Shown piece after piece: positions 11,401 through 24,404 of a stretch of DNA of 64,000 nt. Every line of letters begins with the position of its first letter. Position 1 is the stretch's first letter. A program made the position numbers and the translations under genes. This stretch comes from Pomphorhynchus laevis (taxonomy: Eukaryota; Acanthocephala; Palaeacanthocephala; Echinorhynchida; Pomphorhynchidae), in contig WNNJ02000598.1 of the NCBI GenBank assembly GCA_012934845.2, positions 62,001-126,000 on the forward strand, read 5' to 3'. The notes beneath the pieces were generated by a model. It worked only from the letters and a program-made list of their open reading frames with translations, ran no database searches and was not told the origin of the DNA.

Positions 11401-12690
11401 TTAATTCACAACATTCACCACCCCCACAATGTAGTCTTTATACAGAGAAGGTAAACGTCTTGCACGTCGATTCGAATCCTCGTTGTCAACACCAGTGTCT
11501 TGATTTTTCATCTGTATTGTGGTAGTCTTCTCAGCATCATTAAGTGTTGACACTTCGATAGAGCTTCCTTTGTGATCCATCACATGATCGAGCGGTGTAC
11601 CCGAGTTCATACAATCGTTTCTTCGAAATTTGCTGGCATCGGTTACCGGATAATTATCAGATAACGTATCTTTGTCGCTATTTTTGTCGTTGTCCATCAA
11701 ATGACGAGGATATCGAGCTAGATCCCGAGTGGAGACGGTACATTCGCGGTTGTCGCCCGTTCTAATTATAGCGAATTTAGGGTTAGCATTAATCAAATGG
11801 GCTTTCTTTACAGACTCGCAGTACTTAGAACCCGGTGTAAAGTTGCGAACCCAAACAGGTCCACTGCTGGTCAACCAGTGAGGTATTCCACTTGACATTG
11901 GGGGCGATTTTCTTTTAAAATTGAACATACGCTCGTGAGAAGGAGAATTTGTAGCAGTACATAGTAAGCTCCTTATTGATTGTAAAGCATCCGGTAGTGC
12001 GTCTTGCCATTTTGAGATCGGTTTGGATAGATCCTTCAGACGCAATCGTATTGTTCGCCAAAGTGAGCCATTTAGTATCTCTACTTGCCCATTCCCTTGT
12101 GGGTAGTAAATACTAGTGTGAGTTAAAACTGTTCCTATGCCCTGGATGTAGTTTTGAAATTCTTTCGACGTGAACGCGAGACCCCTATCACTATGTATAG
12201 ACGAAGGGGCCCCGAATAGGCTGACTATCTGACTTAAACACTTGATAACGAAACTCGATGTCATATCACTACATGCAAACGCGAATGGGTAACGACTATA
12301 TTCGTCGATGACCGTTAGCATATATCTATTTCGAGAATCAGTGAGTAACGGTCCTTTGAAAATAGAAGACATTCGATAGAAGACATTCGAATTGAGGAAG
12401 GCGGCAAAGTTTTCGAAACAACGCAACAGGTCGAGATTGTTGAGAGAGGACAGCGCCAATTGCATATTCCGATGCATATGTTTCTATAGTGAAACGTTTA
12501 TCAAAATCTATAGGAGCCAGGCTAGATTCAATGATATAGTCTCGAATGTAAGCGAAGGCACGTAAGGCGTCAATATTCAAAGGGAATTCTTCGATGCTTA
12601 ACGGTTTTACTCGTTTTGAAAACTGTGGAATCCATTTTGCGTAATGAGAGAACAGTCCGAGAATGCGTTTGAACTATACGGGAGCTTTAT
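11401..12690 (-). mobile_element. Ty3/gypsy fossil G1 (end of RT, RNase H, integrase)
   Basis: Minus-strand fragment of a Ty3/gypsy pol. In coding order it holds the end of the RT (ILGLFSHYAKW block, about 12,660), the start of RNase H (IETYASEYAIGAVL, about 12,490) and a long integrase core with C-terminal tail (12,400-11,401). The integrase core shows VIDEYSRYPFAF, HSDRG and a downstream E in QGNGQVE, the D,D,E pattern of retroviral-type integrases. The tail ends with a basic RRARRLPSLYKDY stretch. The element is 5'-truncated and broken, with only a few breaks in the integrase part. It lies directly downstream of G2 in the same orientation. Confidence 0.8.
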
Positions 12691-15520
12691 TGAACAATCT
12701 ATAACACGTAAAGATGTTAAAGCAAAGTCATAAGTTATTAGTAATTACAGGACATTCTCCCCGACGAGATGGTCTTTGAGATATCCTGGACGGTTTCATT
12801 CCCACTTTTTCGAATTCCTGGACAAGTAGACTCTTCTCTTCGTACCATGAAATCGTTAGGGGACGAGCATTCCTCGCTTGCTTCCGACGTCCTCATATGG
12901 TCATACGTTACATCTTGGGATTGCTGTTGCTTATCCAGTTTGCTTTCCATGCAATCTCGATCGCGTGGATGAATGCTTGCATCTTTTTTATCAGATTCTT
13001 CGTAATTTTGTTGATTTAGACTCTTGTAAATTTATCGCGTCGTGATTGTCTGTGGACTCTCCATGTTGGCCGTTATATTGTTGACGTGGCATGTGTAAAT
13101 TTATCGCGTCTTGGTTGTCCGTTGGGTCTTCATATTGACTGTTATAGTGTAGACGACTAACCGGGCGCTTGTACGCGAAGTCGGTCAATGTCGGGTTGTT
13201 GGTGACGTTATCTGGATATGGAGCAAGCTGCTTAATCGATATAGTAGATTCACGACCATCTTTAAATCGGACAAGTGCGTAGTACGGACTAGCATTTAAA
13301 AGATCTACGACTTCAACGGCAGAATCGTATTTGCTAGCTCGATTTTGTTTCTTTAACAATACCTCACCAGGCGACAACAACCAGGTTGGAATGCTTATAC
13401 CTGTATAAGATCTTCGCTGGAATTCAGAAATCGCTCATGTGGCGTCTCGCCCGTTTCCGTGCATAATAGAGAACGTATAGAGTGCAGCGCAGTAGGCAGT
13501 GACTTCTCCCAATGGTCGACTGTTAAATGACGTGTTTTTAAATCGAGCTCTATATTACGCCATATGATTCCATTGTACCGTTCTACCTGACCATTTCCAG
13601 TGGGATTGTACGGGGTACTTCTGCTACAAGCCACTCCCTGCTCCAGAAGATATGTAGATAATTCTTGCGACAGAAAAGAAGTGCCTCGGTCCGAATGGAC
13701 AAAAGACGGCGTTCCAAAAAGGGTAAAAAGCTGATCAAGACAGCGAATTACGGTACGAACTGATATGTCGGAACATGGAAAAGCAAAAGGGAACCTAGAA
13801 AACTCGTCGATAACGACAAGAATATATCGGTTTCTCGTTGCAGATGGGATAGGTCCCATAAAGTCAATCGCGATCGGTTCGAATGATTAAGTTGATTTGA
13901 TTAGACGTGGCATCTGTGGATTATAGTAACAAGGTCTGACTTCTGCACACGTTTGACATTCTTTAATTACCTGTTTTACGTCAGCAATCGAAAATGGAAG
14001 ATTGCGCGATCTGACAAAGTGAGCAAGTCTAGTTACTCCTGGATGACATAATGTTTCATGAATGAGTCGACGTTGACTTGTTGATTTATGGATGGATGCA
14101 CACAGAAATCGCGACACTGAATCAGCAAGCGCATTCATTTCTGCTGGGCGGTACGAAATAGTATACTTGAATGGGGCCAACTCTAGGCGCCAACGAATGA
14201 GTTTATCATTCTTAACGCTGCTATTATTCTTCGTATAAATGAAAGACACTTCTTTGATCCGTGATTATCTCAAATTGCCGTCTCAAGAGGTAATGCCGCC
14301 AATGTTTTACACTCTCGACTATAGCCAACGCTTCTTTTTCAACGGCTGCATAGTTTTTAGCACTGTCATGTAGTGTACGCGAGAAAAAGGCTACAGGCTT
14401 ATTATCTTGTATTAACACAGCTGCTATGCAAAATTCCGAAGCGTCCGTTTCTACGGTGAACATCTTTCGCTCATCTATGGCCGTCATAGTCGCGTTAATG
14501 ACGTCGTCTCGTAGTTGGTTGAAATCACGAATTGCCGATATGTCCATCGAAAAGGTTTTGCGACCACGAGCGGATGTAGTTTATCCGAAAATCGATGAAT
14601 CCATCGCGAATAATGTGCGAATAAACCTCGCATATGTCTTAATTCCTTAAGGGTCGAAGGTGGTTTCATTTCTTTTAAAGCTTGGACCCGATCGTCATCT
14701 GGTCTCATCTAACCATTTGAGATGGTATATCCGAGTAGTTTTATACACGATCGACGAAGTTCACACTTATCCTTATTGATTGTGATGCCATAACACTCTA
14801 TTGCGTGTTGAAATCTTCTAGATTAAAGTCGTGTTCACTCATTGTCTGACCACAAACAACCACATCGTCAAGGTACACAAAAACATCGTGAATATCTTGC
14901 TTGGATATAATGTCATCCATCGTGCGCTGGAAAACCGCCGGGGCGTTCGTGAGTTCGAATGGTACTCGGCAAAACTGATATACTTTGCCCGCGCCTTCGA
15001 ACGCTGTGTACGCTCTTTCGCTCGGATGAATAGATAATTGATGGTAAGCTGATTGTAGATCAAATCTACTAAATACCCGATATTGCGATACTCTCTGTAC
15101 AATTTCGTCGATCCGTGGCAATGGATAGGCATCGAGACATGTGAATCTATTGATTGTTTGAGCATAGTCGACAACCATTCGACGTTTTGCTCGCCCGTTG
15201 TTAATTACTAGGACTTGGGCTCTCCATGGATACTGGCTAGGTTCAATAATTTTGTCGTGCAACAATCTATCCAGTTCTGATTTTATGAATCGATAGTCTT
15301 CACTGTTATAGCGATGGGATTTTGTGACGATAGGGTGGGAATCCGATGTCAATGTAGAAAACAATCTAGGAGATTCGACGAGCATTGTTGACAACGTATT
15401 AATGATCAATGGATCCATTGACAAGACCGTATGACGAGGTCTCGAAATATATTCTGTCTGATAAAACGATTCCACAAAGTGATACATCAAAGATGTCGAA
15501 TGCTCACAATGCGACATTTC
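12660..15520 (-). mobile_element. Ty3/gypsy fossil G2 (RT, RNase H, integrase)
   Basis: Minus-strand Ty3/gypsy pol in the canonical order. RT lies at 15,517-14,798 (YPLPRIDEIV, FDLQSAYHQ, VYLDDVVV), the RT end and RNase H at 14,708-14,224 (VETDASEFCIAAVL, YAAVEKEALA), the integrase zinc-binding region at 14,249-13,887 and the integrase core with tail at 13,859-12,740 (VIDEFSRFPFAF, HSDRG, GQVERYNG). gag is not recognised next to it. It is broken in roughly half a dozen places but several domains remain readable, so it is moderately old. The sequence after the stop resembles the start of an LTR and appears to be cut off at the G1 junction. Confidence 0.85.
13023..13156 (-). repeat. Tandem 66-base repeat in integrase tail of G2
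   Basis: Two adjacent diverged copies of a unit encoding roughly DNxDAINL-x-QQYN, each containing GTAAATTTATCGCGTC on the plus strand. The duplication lies in the variable C-terminal tail of the G2 integrase, outside the catalytic core. Confidence 0.6.
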
Positions 15521-16540
15521 GAATTATCTCAAACACAGATGTCAGTGCGTTTCCTCGGGCAATGCACACGTCACCTTGATATTACCATCAGATTCTTTAG
15601 AGTCTCATGATTCACATACCCAGACAGACTTATCTAGGTTGAGAAAAATTGTTTAAACGTATACTCAAATACCCAGCTTACGTACATGTAAAGATACACA
15701 ACCGGCTGTCCTGTGATAGTCTTGATAAGGTGATCTCAAAGAAGCATATATCTAATAGATGATGCTCAGTTATTCTGGCTAATGTGCCCGAATCTATCTT
15801 CGAGAATGCACAAGCACGACTGAATGACGACATTCAGAGTTTAAGGTCTATTCTGACCCATCAACTTGGCTCCTGTGACATTGATACCGTCCAAACAGTT
15901 AACCTTGTCGCTATTTTCAGCCTAGGTAAGCGTAATGCTGTAAATAATAAACCCCGACCACTCAAAGCTGTCTTCCATAACCAATCTCATGCTGCCTTAA
16001 TATTGCGAAACTTGTTCCGTCTCAAAGGGTATAATATTCGCCTGCTGAAAGATCTTGATGTATCAAAACGAAAAAATCATCGAATGATAAAGAGGAACTA
16101 GCATCTCGTGTTGCTAAGGAGAACCAAATCTCTACGTGAAAACTTTTCAGGTTGTGAGGCGACACACCCGGCAGAAACGGAGCCAACTAGACATGCTGCC
16201 TCGCGTGCATTCTGTAATCGAACCAAGCTCGTCTACTCTGCCTATCAGGGTCTAAATGGTATAGCGTCCGGGTTATTAGGATGTGTAAGGGATGATAGGA
16301 GTACTCCCAGAGGTATGTTGGGGCATTGTGAAATACTCCATTGTAATGTTCGCAGTCTTGTATCAAAGGTAGATGAACTGAGACAGAGTTCAGTTAATTG
16401 GTCCTAAATTACTTGCTATCACAGAATCATGGCTATATGGTGATATTGTTGATAATTAAGTCTTCATTCCTGGTTATCTGGTTTTCCGCAGGGATCGTGA
16501 ACGTGGAAGAGGTAGAGGTGTTATTCTTTATTGTTATTCT

Positions 16541-16915
16541 TCATCCCTGGTTATTCTTCATTGCTTTTCGCCTTATAACTTTTCTTACCCCTTCATTTCT
16601 CAACCTTCCTTTTCTCGACAATTATCGTCCTGTTTACTCTTCCTTGCGTTTCCGTAATTCAATTTTTTTACGTGTCCCAAACTACTCTACCTCTTTTGGC
16701 TTCCGCTCCTACGTTGTGGATGCTCATCTCTCGTGGAATCATCTGCCCATTCATATCCGCCAATCAACATCAATGCCGTGCTTCAAACGCCTAATCAGAT
16801 GTCATTTAAACAATTGATTAATAAACCTGTGACTTCTGCTGTGCTTTTTTGTTAATGGACTTGTAAGCGTGCTGCTGTCACGCATTTGCCACATTAACTA
16901 AATTGTCATTATTTA
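16541..16915 (+). mobile_element. LINE family A, 3' end only (A2), nested in CR1-C
   Basis: Short 5'-truncated copy carrying the last part of the family A RT C-terminal domain (FRLITFLTPSFLNLPFLD, then LSWNHLPIHIRQS) and the family 3' tail with its stem-loop at 16,856-16,900. It interrupts the APE domain of the surrounding CR1-C in the same orientation. Confidence 0.75.
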
Positions 16916-19084
16916 TGTAAGCAACGATGTGAAAGTAACTGTTCTTAGCACATCTGATAAAGTCAAAAGTTTGTGGTGTCTGGTAAAATTTATGCATACC
17001 GCTCCGCTTGTTCTGTGGGTAGTATATCGTTCGCCCATGACCGCCACAGATAGACTGATTGGGGAATTAAAACTTTATTCTAAAGATATCTCCAATGTTC
17101 TAATACTTGATTACTTGAATATGCCTATGGTTGATTGGAATTCGAATACGGTGTTTCCTACTTGTGACCATGCTTCCTATGACCTTCTGGAGTGTATCAT
17201 CTATTGTGATTTAATTCAGCATGTCCACAATTGCACTCGTTTTGCTAGTGACAGTAGATCCCTATTAGATGTATGTTTATCTTCGAACAGTGAGATAATT
17301 AACGCTATCGGTTATGATGCCACGATCGGTATGTCTGATCACTGCGTGGTGATCGTCAGGTTAAGGTTTTAAGAAGAAACTTGAGGTCCGCGTTAAAATC
17401 AAGTGGTTAATGCTTTCAAAACCAACACAAATGCAATTTAGTCAATACGTTCAACAGCTTTCTGGCCAGATCCTGCTGTTGTAGGAGTACATGGCGCGTG
17501 GAATTACTTTCAGAGAACCTTAGGTTTGCTGCTTATTTTATTCTCTTCACTTAGACGCAGGACACGTCGAAAATATTCTCACTGGTTCGATTCTGAGTTA
17601 CGTTCAACATTGATGACTTGTAATTTAATCTTCAATCGCTACAAAGTTGGTGAGTGTATTATGATGCTTTTAAGCAGGCAAATTTATTTAATTCATTAAA
17701 GAGGAAGAAGCGGTGTGCATTTGATAATGCATTAACTGACCGGTGTAAATACGATTGACCCTTTTCAATGCCTATCAAGTAGGGGAGCTGTTGATTCTTC
17801 GATTTATCATTACTTCTATGACATTTCTGCGAATGACATATCTGAAGAGTTTGCGGCACACTATTGCACTTCAGTAGAGCCCGCAAATGAACATGTAACT
17901 TTTTGTATGGAATTTAGTGTGCTGAACACTTACTCTAACACGTGCTTGAGTTGGATCTTGGCAATTTGATAACGCCAGCTAAAGTTTATTCCGAATTACG
18001 CCGTCTAGAAGCAAATAATTCAAGAGGTTGTGACTTACTACCTAATGTTTATCTGCGCAGATTAGCGGGCTCGATTTGCGTTCCTCTCTGTGTAATTTTT
18101 CGCCAGTTAATCTTAGAAAGATCTCTTCCTAAGGTGTGGAAGCAGTCAATTGTTCTTTCCTACTTCAAGTAAGATCGCTCTTCAGTCGAAAATTATAAGC
18201 CTGCACTTGAATTTGTAGTAGAGTGTTGGAGAGGTTTGTACATCGCTAAATTGTTCATTTTTTTATGCAGAAAACGTGTTAGTCCCTAATCACCACGAAT
18301 TTCGAGAGGGTAATTCAACTGTTTAAAATTTGCTTGATGCTCATCTTGATTGGACAGCAAATAAGGCACGCTCTACTGATACGGACATTATATTCTTCGA
18401 CTTTCAAAAGCTATTGATATAGTAGATCATGATATACTTCTTCAGAAACTTGTAAATACTGTATTCCCAAAACATACTTGTTGATTGGATTAGATAATTT
18501 CTTCGTGATCGTTGCTTTCGAGTACTTGTCGATCGGTCATTGTCTGTCTATAAAATGACATCTTAGAGTACCTCAAGGTTCAGTTTTGAGTCCAGTTCAA
18601 TTCAGCATTTATGATAACGATTTGCCTGGGTGCATTCGCACTCGATCATGTTTGTATGCAGATGATTTAAAAATATGGCGGCCCATTCATTCATGTGAGG
18701 ATGTTAATAATTTGCAAACTGACATAGATAATGTGGAGTTGTGGGCAGCGTCTAACAAGCTTGTGATAAATGTTTAGAAATGACAACACATGCGTATTAT
18801 TGGTAATGCTCGCAAGCAACCAACATCTGTGTGTTACAAATATAAGGGCTGTATTGTTGAAAGTGTCGATAGTTACAAAGATTTAGGAGTATGGGTTACC
18901 TTTCATTTAGCAAACCAAAAAGCACACTGAGCAAGCTTGTGCCGACTACAATAAAATGATAGGTATGATTCGACGCGCGTTTGTTTGCGTTGATCCGACT
19001 GCTCTTTGGCCTATGATTTTAGCATATTTATTGAGTAGACTTTTATATGCAGCTCTGGTTGTATACCCGCGTAATGTGCATGAA

Positions 19085-20412
19085 CATAATACATATCTCT
19101 TTTCCTCCAACTTATTTCCTCCCTTCCAAGCCGCTTTTCGCTCTAATTACTCTACCGAAATTGCCTGTCTTAAAGTTTATAACGACTTACTCATATCGCG
19201 CAATCATAAATTATGTAGTACAACAGTTTCTCTTGATCTATCGTCGGCTTTGGAAATCGTCAATCACTCGTTTCTTCTCCATCGCCTTCGTCATGATTAT
19301 GGCTTCTCTTTACCCACTGTATCATGGTTTTCTTCATATCTATCAAACCGTATATTTCGCGTCTATTCTAACTCTTCTCTCTCCCATCCTTCGTACATCC
19401 CGTCCGGTGTCCCACAAGGCTCCGTATTAGGCCCTATACTTTTCTCTCTTCTTCTCGGTGATTTGTCTTCGATTTCTCATAAATTTAACTTCCATGTTAT
19501 GCAATATGATGATGACATCCTCAGCTATGTTCATGCACCTGTTTATCGTATTCACGATCTTAGTGTTTCTGCTTCCGACTATCTTGTCTCAATTTCCAAT
19601 CATGTTTTCCCTTCGCCTTTCTCTGAATCCTGATAAATCCAAAATTATGTGGATCCTACCTCGACGCCTCGGCTTAGAACCTCCCTCCGTATCATTAAAT
19701 TCTACAATTCTTCCTATCGTTGATAATCTCGTTTTCCTAGGCTTCCATTTCAACAACCGACTTTTACTTAAACCTTTCGTTAGAGATAAAGTACGCTCAT
19801 CTACCTTGATACTCCGCAACCGCTGTCAAGTTCGTAGATTGATCGATTTCCCTTCTTGTATGACTTTCATATCTTCTCTCCTTTTTTCTAGACTCGATTA
19901 TTGTTATAGTCTATTTTTCAACTCACCTAAATCCACTCTTCTTCTCCTACAAGCATCGTCAACGCAACTATCCTTATTCTCCTCCGTCTTCGTCGTTTTG
20001 ATAATACATCCTACCATCTTGCTTCTCTCGATTTGCCTATAATTTACTGTCGTGTTCAAATTCGTCTTCTTCTCGTTGCTTTCCGCCTTGTAACTTTTCA
20101 TACACCTTCATTTCTCAACCTTTTTTTCTTGATAATTCTCGTCCTGTATACTGTTTCTTGCGTTCATGTAATTCCCTTGTTTTACATGTACCAAACTACT
20201 CTACCTCCTTTGGACTCCGCTCCTTCCTGGTAGCTGCTCCTCTATCGTAGAATAATCTGCCCATTCATATACGACAATCAACTTCTCTGCAGTGCTTCAA
20301 ACGCCAAATCCGATCACATCTAAACAATTTATCTGCTTGACTTTTTCATTTTTTAGTGGACTTGTAAGCGTGCAGCTTGTACGCATTTGCCACGTTTAAT
20401 AAATTTGTATTA
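19085..20412 (+). mobile_element. LINE family A, 5'-truncated (A3), nested in CR1-C
   Basis: Starts inside the RT (AAFRSNYSTEIACLKVYNDL). Motif A reads LDLSSALEIVNHS, motif B GVPQGSVLGPILFSLLL and motif C YDDDILSY instead of YADD. The C-terminal domain runs through 19,458-20,042 and 20,040-20,300 in shifted frames (FRLVTFHTPSFLNL). The copy ends with the stem-loop tail at 20,356-20,393. It sits in the C-terminal domain of CR1-C, whose sequence resumes right after it. Confidence 0.75.
20356..20393 (+). other. 3' stem-loop of LINE family A (copy A3)
   Basis: GTGG...CCAC outer stem enclosing GCGTGC, a 5-base loop and GTACGC. Equivalent structures occur at 16,856-16,900, 32,559-32,595 and 44,713-44,749, and a decayed one at 8,741. 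It lies just before the element end and is a likely recognition signal for the family RT. Confidence 0.6.
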
Positions 20413-20880
20413 TTATTAAATCAGAGAGGGTACTTCGCAGGGAAACAAACTGGCACAAACGTTGACGTCGCTGCCTTATGAAAACAGACTGAGATCACTA
20501 GGACGTGAGACCGTCACATGGACCTGTCGGTACATGGATAAGTGCCTGGTTCGACATTTATTCAAAAGTCCCACTCACCCTCTTCGGAGTAGGGTTCAAT
20601 TACGTGGTTCAAATGTTCTTCGAGGTCATTCTTTGACTATTTAAAGAAGCAGGATTCAGAAATTGAGCGCGATGTAATTTGATAAAATAATTGTTGAGCT
20701 TTGGAACAACCTTGATGCAGACACCGTTGGATGTAGTTCACTTAGTACTTTTAAAAGACTACGAATGGATCAGGCAATGTTTCGTTTGGCATTTCCTTAT
20801 TTTAATAACTAATTAACTTATTTGCGAACTTATTGTGAGCCAGCTATTTGAGATAATGCTCGTATGTAGTTGAATGTATA

Positions 20881-21230
20881 AGAATACTAAAGGGAATCAC
20901 AGTCGCTGGCCGATGGTACCATTTATTGTCATCTACTTTATCACACGTGATCCCCTACATTAGTACTCAGCTGAAGATGGCATCCCGAGCTTTAACAACA
21001 ACCAAATAGGAAAAAAGAGTTGAACGTGTTCAAATGCAATAATTTTATGAAAATTTGATTGAGATGTTTCAGGTAATTTAATAAAAAGGTGTTATTAAAA
21101 GGATTTTTTAAAATAAATTAAAAGTATTAAAGCTTTCATGTTAATATGTAAAGCTTTTACAAAAACAATTATAGTAATAATAAGATTTTATCAAATAACA
21201 AAATAACAAAAATAAGTGTAAATGGAGGAC
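20881..21230. other. 3' flank of CR1-C and AT-rich spacer
   Basis: Contains what may be the CR1-C 3' UTR (a CAGCTGAAGATGGCATCCCG block near 20,980), then AT-rich DNA up to the 3' end of J1. No gene. Confidence 0.4.
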
Positions 21231-24200
21231 AACAAAACCAATTCAAATCATCTTCAACATCTTCGTCATCACCATGTGCCATGTAGTCTTCATGCCACTT
21301 CTTTATGGCCTCAGATCCAGGAGGATCTGAGCCCCCAACCGATCAAACACGCCGCTTTCCGATTGAACCACCCGGGGTCTTTCACCCACCGAAAAATCCA
21401 ATCGACGCGGACTATGCTGGGTAAACGAGAGACAAGGAGCTTAAGAAACCTTAGCCTTTGCTCTGGGGGACGTCCTCTCGAAAGGAAGACGAATCCCGAG
21501 ATAGCCCAAGTGCCCCAAATGTGCACCTGGTTTTCCCTTACAATAACATATGCTGAGCTTGTTTCAGCGCTCATCTAGCTTTCTTCAGTGTACGTTTAAG
21601 TCTATCCAGGTTGGCTTTCGCCGACCAGTTCACCATAACGGAGAATCCAGGTATTTTACTCGACTTGATAAGGTGGGGAGTGGTTCAGAGGCAAATATGG
21701 AAGAGAGCGCAGAGAGTGCTAATCTCTTAAGATTTTCTTTGTGGCGGGGGTGCCATGAAAGACGACCACCTGCGATTTTGCAGAGTTTAAAACAAGATTG
21801 GATTTGAGTAATTGGTCTTTTAATCTTAAAAAGAAGCGGCTGATGTCAGAGACTACGTCTTTACACATGTGTCCAGTGAACAGGGCTGTGGTGTCATCAG
21901 CGTACATCACTAGACGCTGTTCGCGTTTAAATATTTTAAATAGATTAATGGAGGCAGCAAGATATAAGATAGGAGAAAGGTGAACCTTGAGGTACACCCG
22001 TAATAGGGTAGAACTGACGCACATCAGGGTCGTCTTCATAGTAAAATCGCTTGGTATACAGAAGGATCTCCACTCTGTTCACAATTCTCGCAGGCAACCC
22101 GAGGGACCTGAGAGAAGAGATCACAAATGGAATAGAAATGCGGTCAAATGCAGCAGAAATGTTAAGGAAAACAGCCACTACTAAACGATGGCTATTCTCC
22201 CGACAAAACTGTTCCACTTCACTTACTGCTGAATGGACAGAGCGACCTTTAACTAACCCATGAAAACCTGGAGGGATCAAATTACGCCTACTTAAATGGT
22301 CGCGGATTTTACGCGCAAGCGCTTTTTCGTAAATCGACACGAGGGCGTTTTGAATCGAAATGGGTCGCAAATCTTTAGGGCATGAGCAGGATTTTTCTTA
22401 GGAATAAAAACACGCTTACTAATATTAATACCTGCTACATCGGATGGGAAGGCTAAAAGCATTGTGACGGCCACCTCTCTTCTCTGATTGCTGTCAAAGG
22501 CTGAAAGACCCGAGAAGAAAGTGGAGCGACGTATTTGGAGGTGCTCGCGAGTGGACCCTAGGAGTTAAGGATATCCGTAACAGATAAATCCCTGGACGGA
22601 TGAATTTCCCCTGGACGGATGTAGACATTGGCTAGACTAAGGGGTTTACCGTTCTTAATGAGTGAAACTACAAAACAATACATGGCCGGACATGATTAGT
22701 TTAATAGGAGGGGGACCTTAAGGAGCACTTAACTAAGGTCAAGAGTCCTTGAGATGAAGATGAGTGAGGTGGGGTTATGTACGGAGTATAGTGGAAACAT
22801 ATATGCTTTGGGATAAATCGAGTAATGTCCTGGGGAAAACGAATAGACAGCGTATCCTGAAAGACTATAAGATCTGCATCTCTACCAGATAAAAGTCTAA
22901 GGGCAGAAGCACCTCCCGAATTCCACTGAAGGATATTCAGTGAAAAAGGCTCACGAGTACTCTGCATTGTGATGGATTAGTTGGATGGGGGATTGCCTAC
23001 CTAGACAGTGCTAGGTGCAGGTTTCCCTTCCCGCCACCAGCTCCGTCCACGGTAGGTACTTGCCCCTGGGCAGCATCTTCATTACCCTTTCTAGCCTTAG
23101 CCTTCATTAGTTTCCTAATATTTAAAGGTGGGATGGGAAGATTGGCCGAAGCCCCCTTTTCTTTGAAGACGGTATTACTGCATTAATCGAAACAGCCGGT
23201 GCCGTGAGGAGGGCACCGAGTAGAGACTTGACTAACTCCTCAGTGTGTTCCTTATTCACAGCGGCACGGATATCTATGGCTCTAAAGATGTCGGCGTTCG
23301 TCATTCTTGACCCAACGTTAGAAGGCAAGGCAGCTGCTTCGGAAAAAGAGACCGGCTTCTTGGCAGCTGCTAAACAGAATTTGTTGGCGTAATCTTTGAA
23401 GACGTTACACCTCCTGCTCCAGGCAGGGTGACACCCCCCCACAGTTGGAGCAGGAAGGGAGGGCCGAGCATTTACAGCCGTCCATTACTGCCAGGCAGGA
23501 TGAGGAGCTACACACTCCACATGTAGTCGGTAGGGTACAGCTGGAAGCCCAGTGCCCCCACTTATGGCACCGACTACAATGGGGGTATGTAAACTCTTCC
23601 CTGTCAACTATTTTAAATGATAAATTGAAGCCCAAAAAGGAATTATTAGCAGATCTGACGAGTATCTCAGCATGATCAGTCGCTGCAGAACCGAAAGCGA
23701 TCGTTAAGGGGAAGCCATTCTTTCCCTTAAGTTGGCGAAAACTGTAAATATTGAACTTACTTTTTAGTATTGCAATATCAGCATCTTCTAGGTGGGCCGA
23801 GAGATTCGATATCTTGACCAAGGCCATGATTGGTTTTTGTTAAAAAGATCCAAATTCGGACAAATTGGATTCAAAAAATACAGAATAGCTTTTAAGATAC
23901 TCAGGCGAAGCAAAAGAAATTTTTATTTCTGATTCACCGTATCGATCACAGTTAAAAACAACTCTATTTTTAAGTTCCGTAGAAAATTTCCTGAGGAAAA
24001 TATTGAATAATAAATGTCTCTCAACGGGCTTTGAAATCTTTATAATACCCAAATTTGTAAGTTTGGGAATGGGGGAAGTAACCCCTCATCTTCACAAACA
24101 ATAGAAACAGAACTAACCTTTTGCTTGATGTTTTGTATCATCTGAGAATACCTGATATTTTTCGTTGAATTTTGACTTTTCGTAAAGAATTTTGCTGGAA

Positions 24201-24300
24201 TTGCAATTGCTTTGAACCTTCGACATGTTCGTTTACATAGCTCGCTTTTTTGATTCTGATAACTGATTAGAGCTGTTTCGATATAAAAATATATCTATAT
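21231..24300 (-). mobile_element. Jockey/I-like LINE J1, head to head with J2
   Basis: Minus-strand LINE. ORF1 runs 24,052-23,122 and includes a CCHC knuckle CSRCHKWGHWASSC near 23,560 plus further Cys-rich repeats. The APE start is at 22,967-22,701 (LNILQWNSGG). A deletion of most of the APE C-terminus and the pre-RT region lies near 22,595, where ATCCGTCCAGG is duplicated. RT is at 22,474-21,719 (GLVKGRSVHSAV; motif A FLNISAAFDR with Asn in place of the first catalytic Asp; GVPQGSP; YADDTTALF). The 3' UTR runs to about 21,231, passing a GGATCTGAGG block. The motif A change and a frame break right after GVPQGSP are shared with J2. It cannot move on its own. Confidence 0.8.
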
Positions 24301-24404
24301 AATCACAATTTAATTACTTGCTAAAGAGTTTTGATGTTTTGTATATTTTTGACGTTGGGAAAATTTAAAAAACAGCCAATATTTTGATTGATATTATTCA
24401 AGTG

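Larger units (their letters stand above)
15750..20880 (+). mobile_element. CR1-like LINE, family C, split by two family A insertions
   Basis: Sense-strand CR1-like element. The ORF1 RRM-like part is at 15,750-16,100 (VILANVPES, FRLKGYNIRLLKDL). The APE endonuclease starts at 16,350 (LHCNVRSLVSKVDEL) and resumes at 16,929-17,372 (LILDYLNMPMVDW, then MSDHCVVIV). RT is at 17,942-18,172 and 18,560-18,780 (GSVLSPVQF, YADDLKIW, LQTDIDN), with the C-terminal domain at 18,950-19,080. That domain resumes at 20,411-20,820 (DKCLVRHLF, then STFKRLRM). The two gaps are filled by family A sequences at 16,541-16,915 and 19,085-20,412. Stops and frameshifts are frequent, so the element is dead and predates both insertions. 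Confidence 0.75.

Noticed and set aside
11460-11480. GATTCGAATCC resembling a tRNA T-arm
   Set aside because: No cloverleaf or A/B box context; it lies inside the integrase tail of G1.
22051-22263. Open frames antisense to the J1 RT (also mirrored in J2)
   Set aside because: Identical antisense shadows in both copies follow from the sense RT sequence; no independent support.
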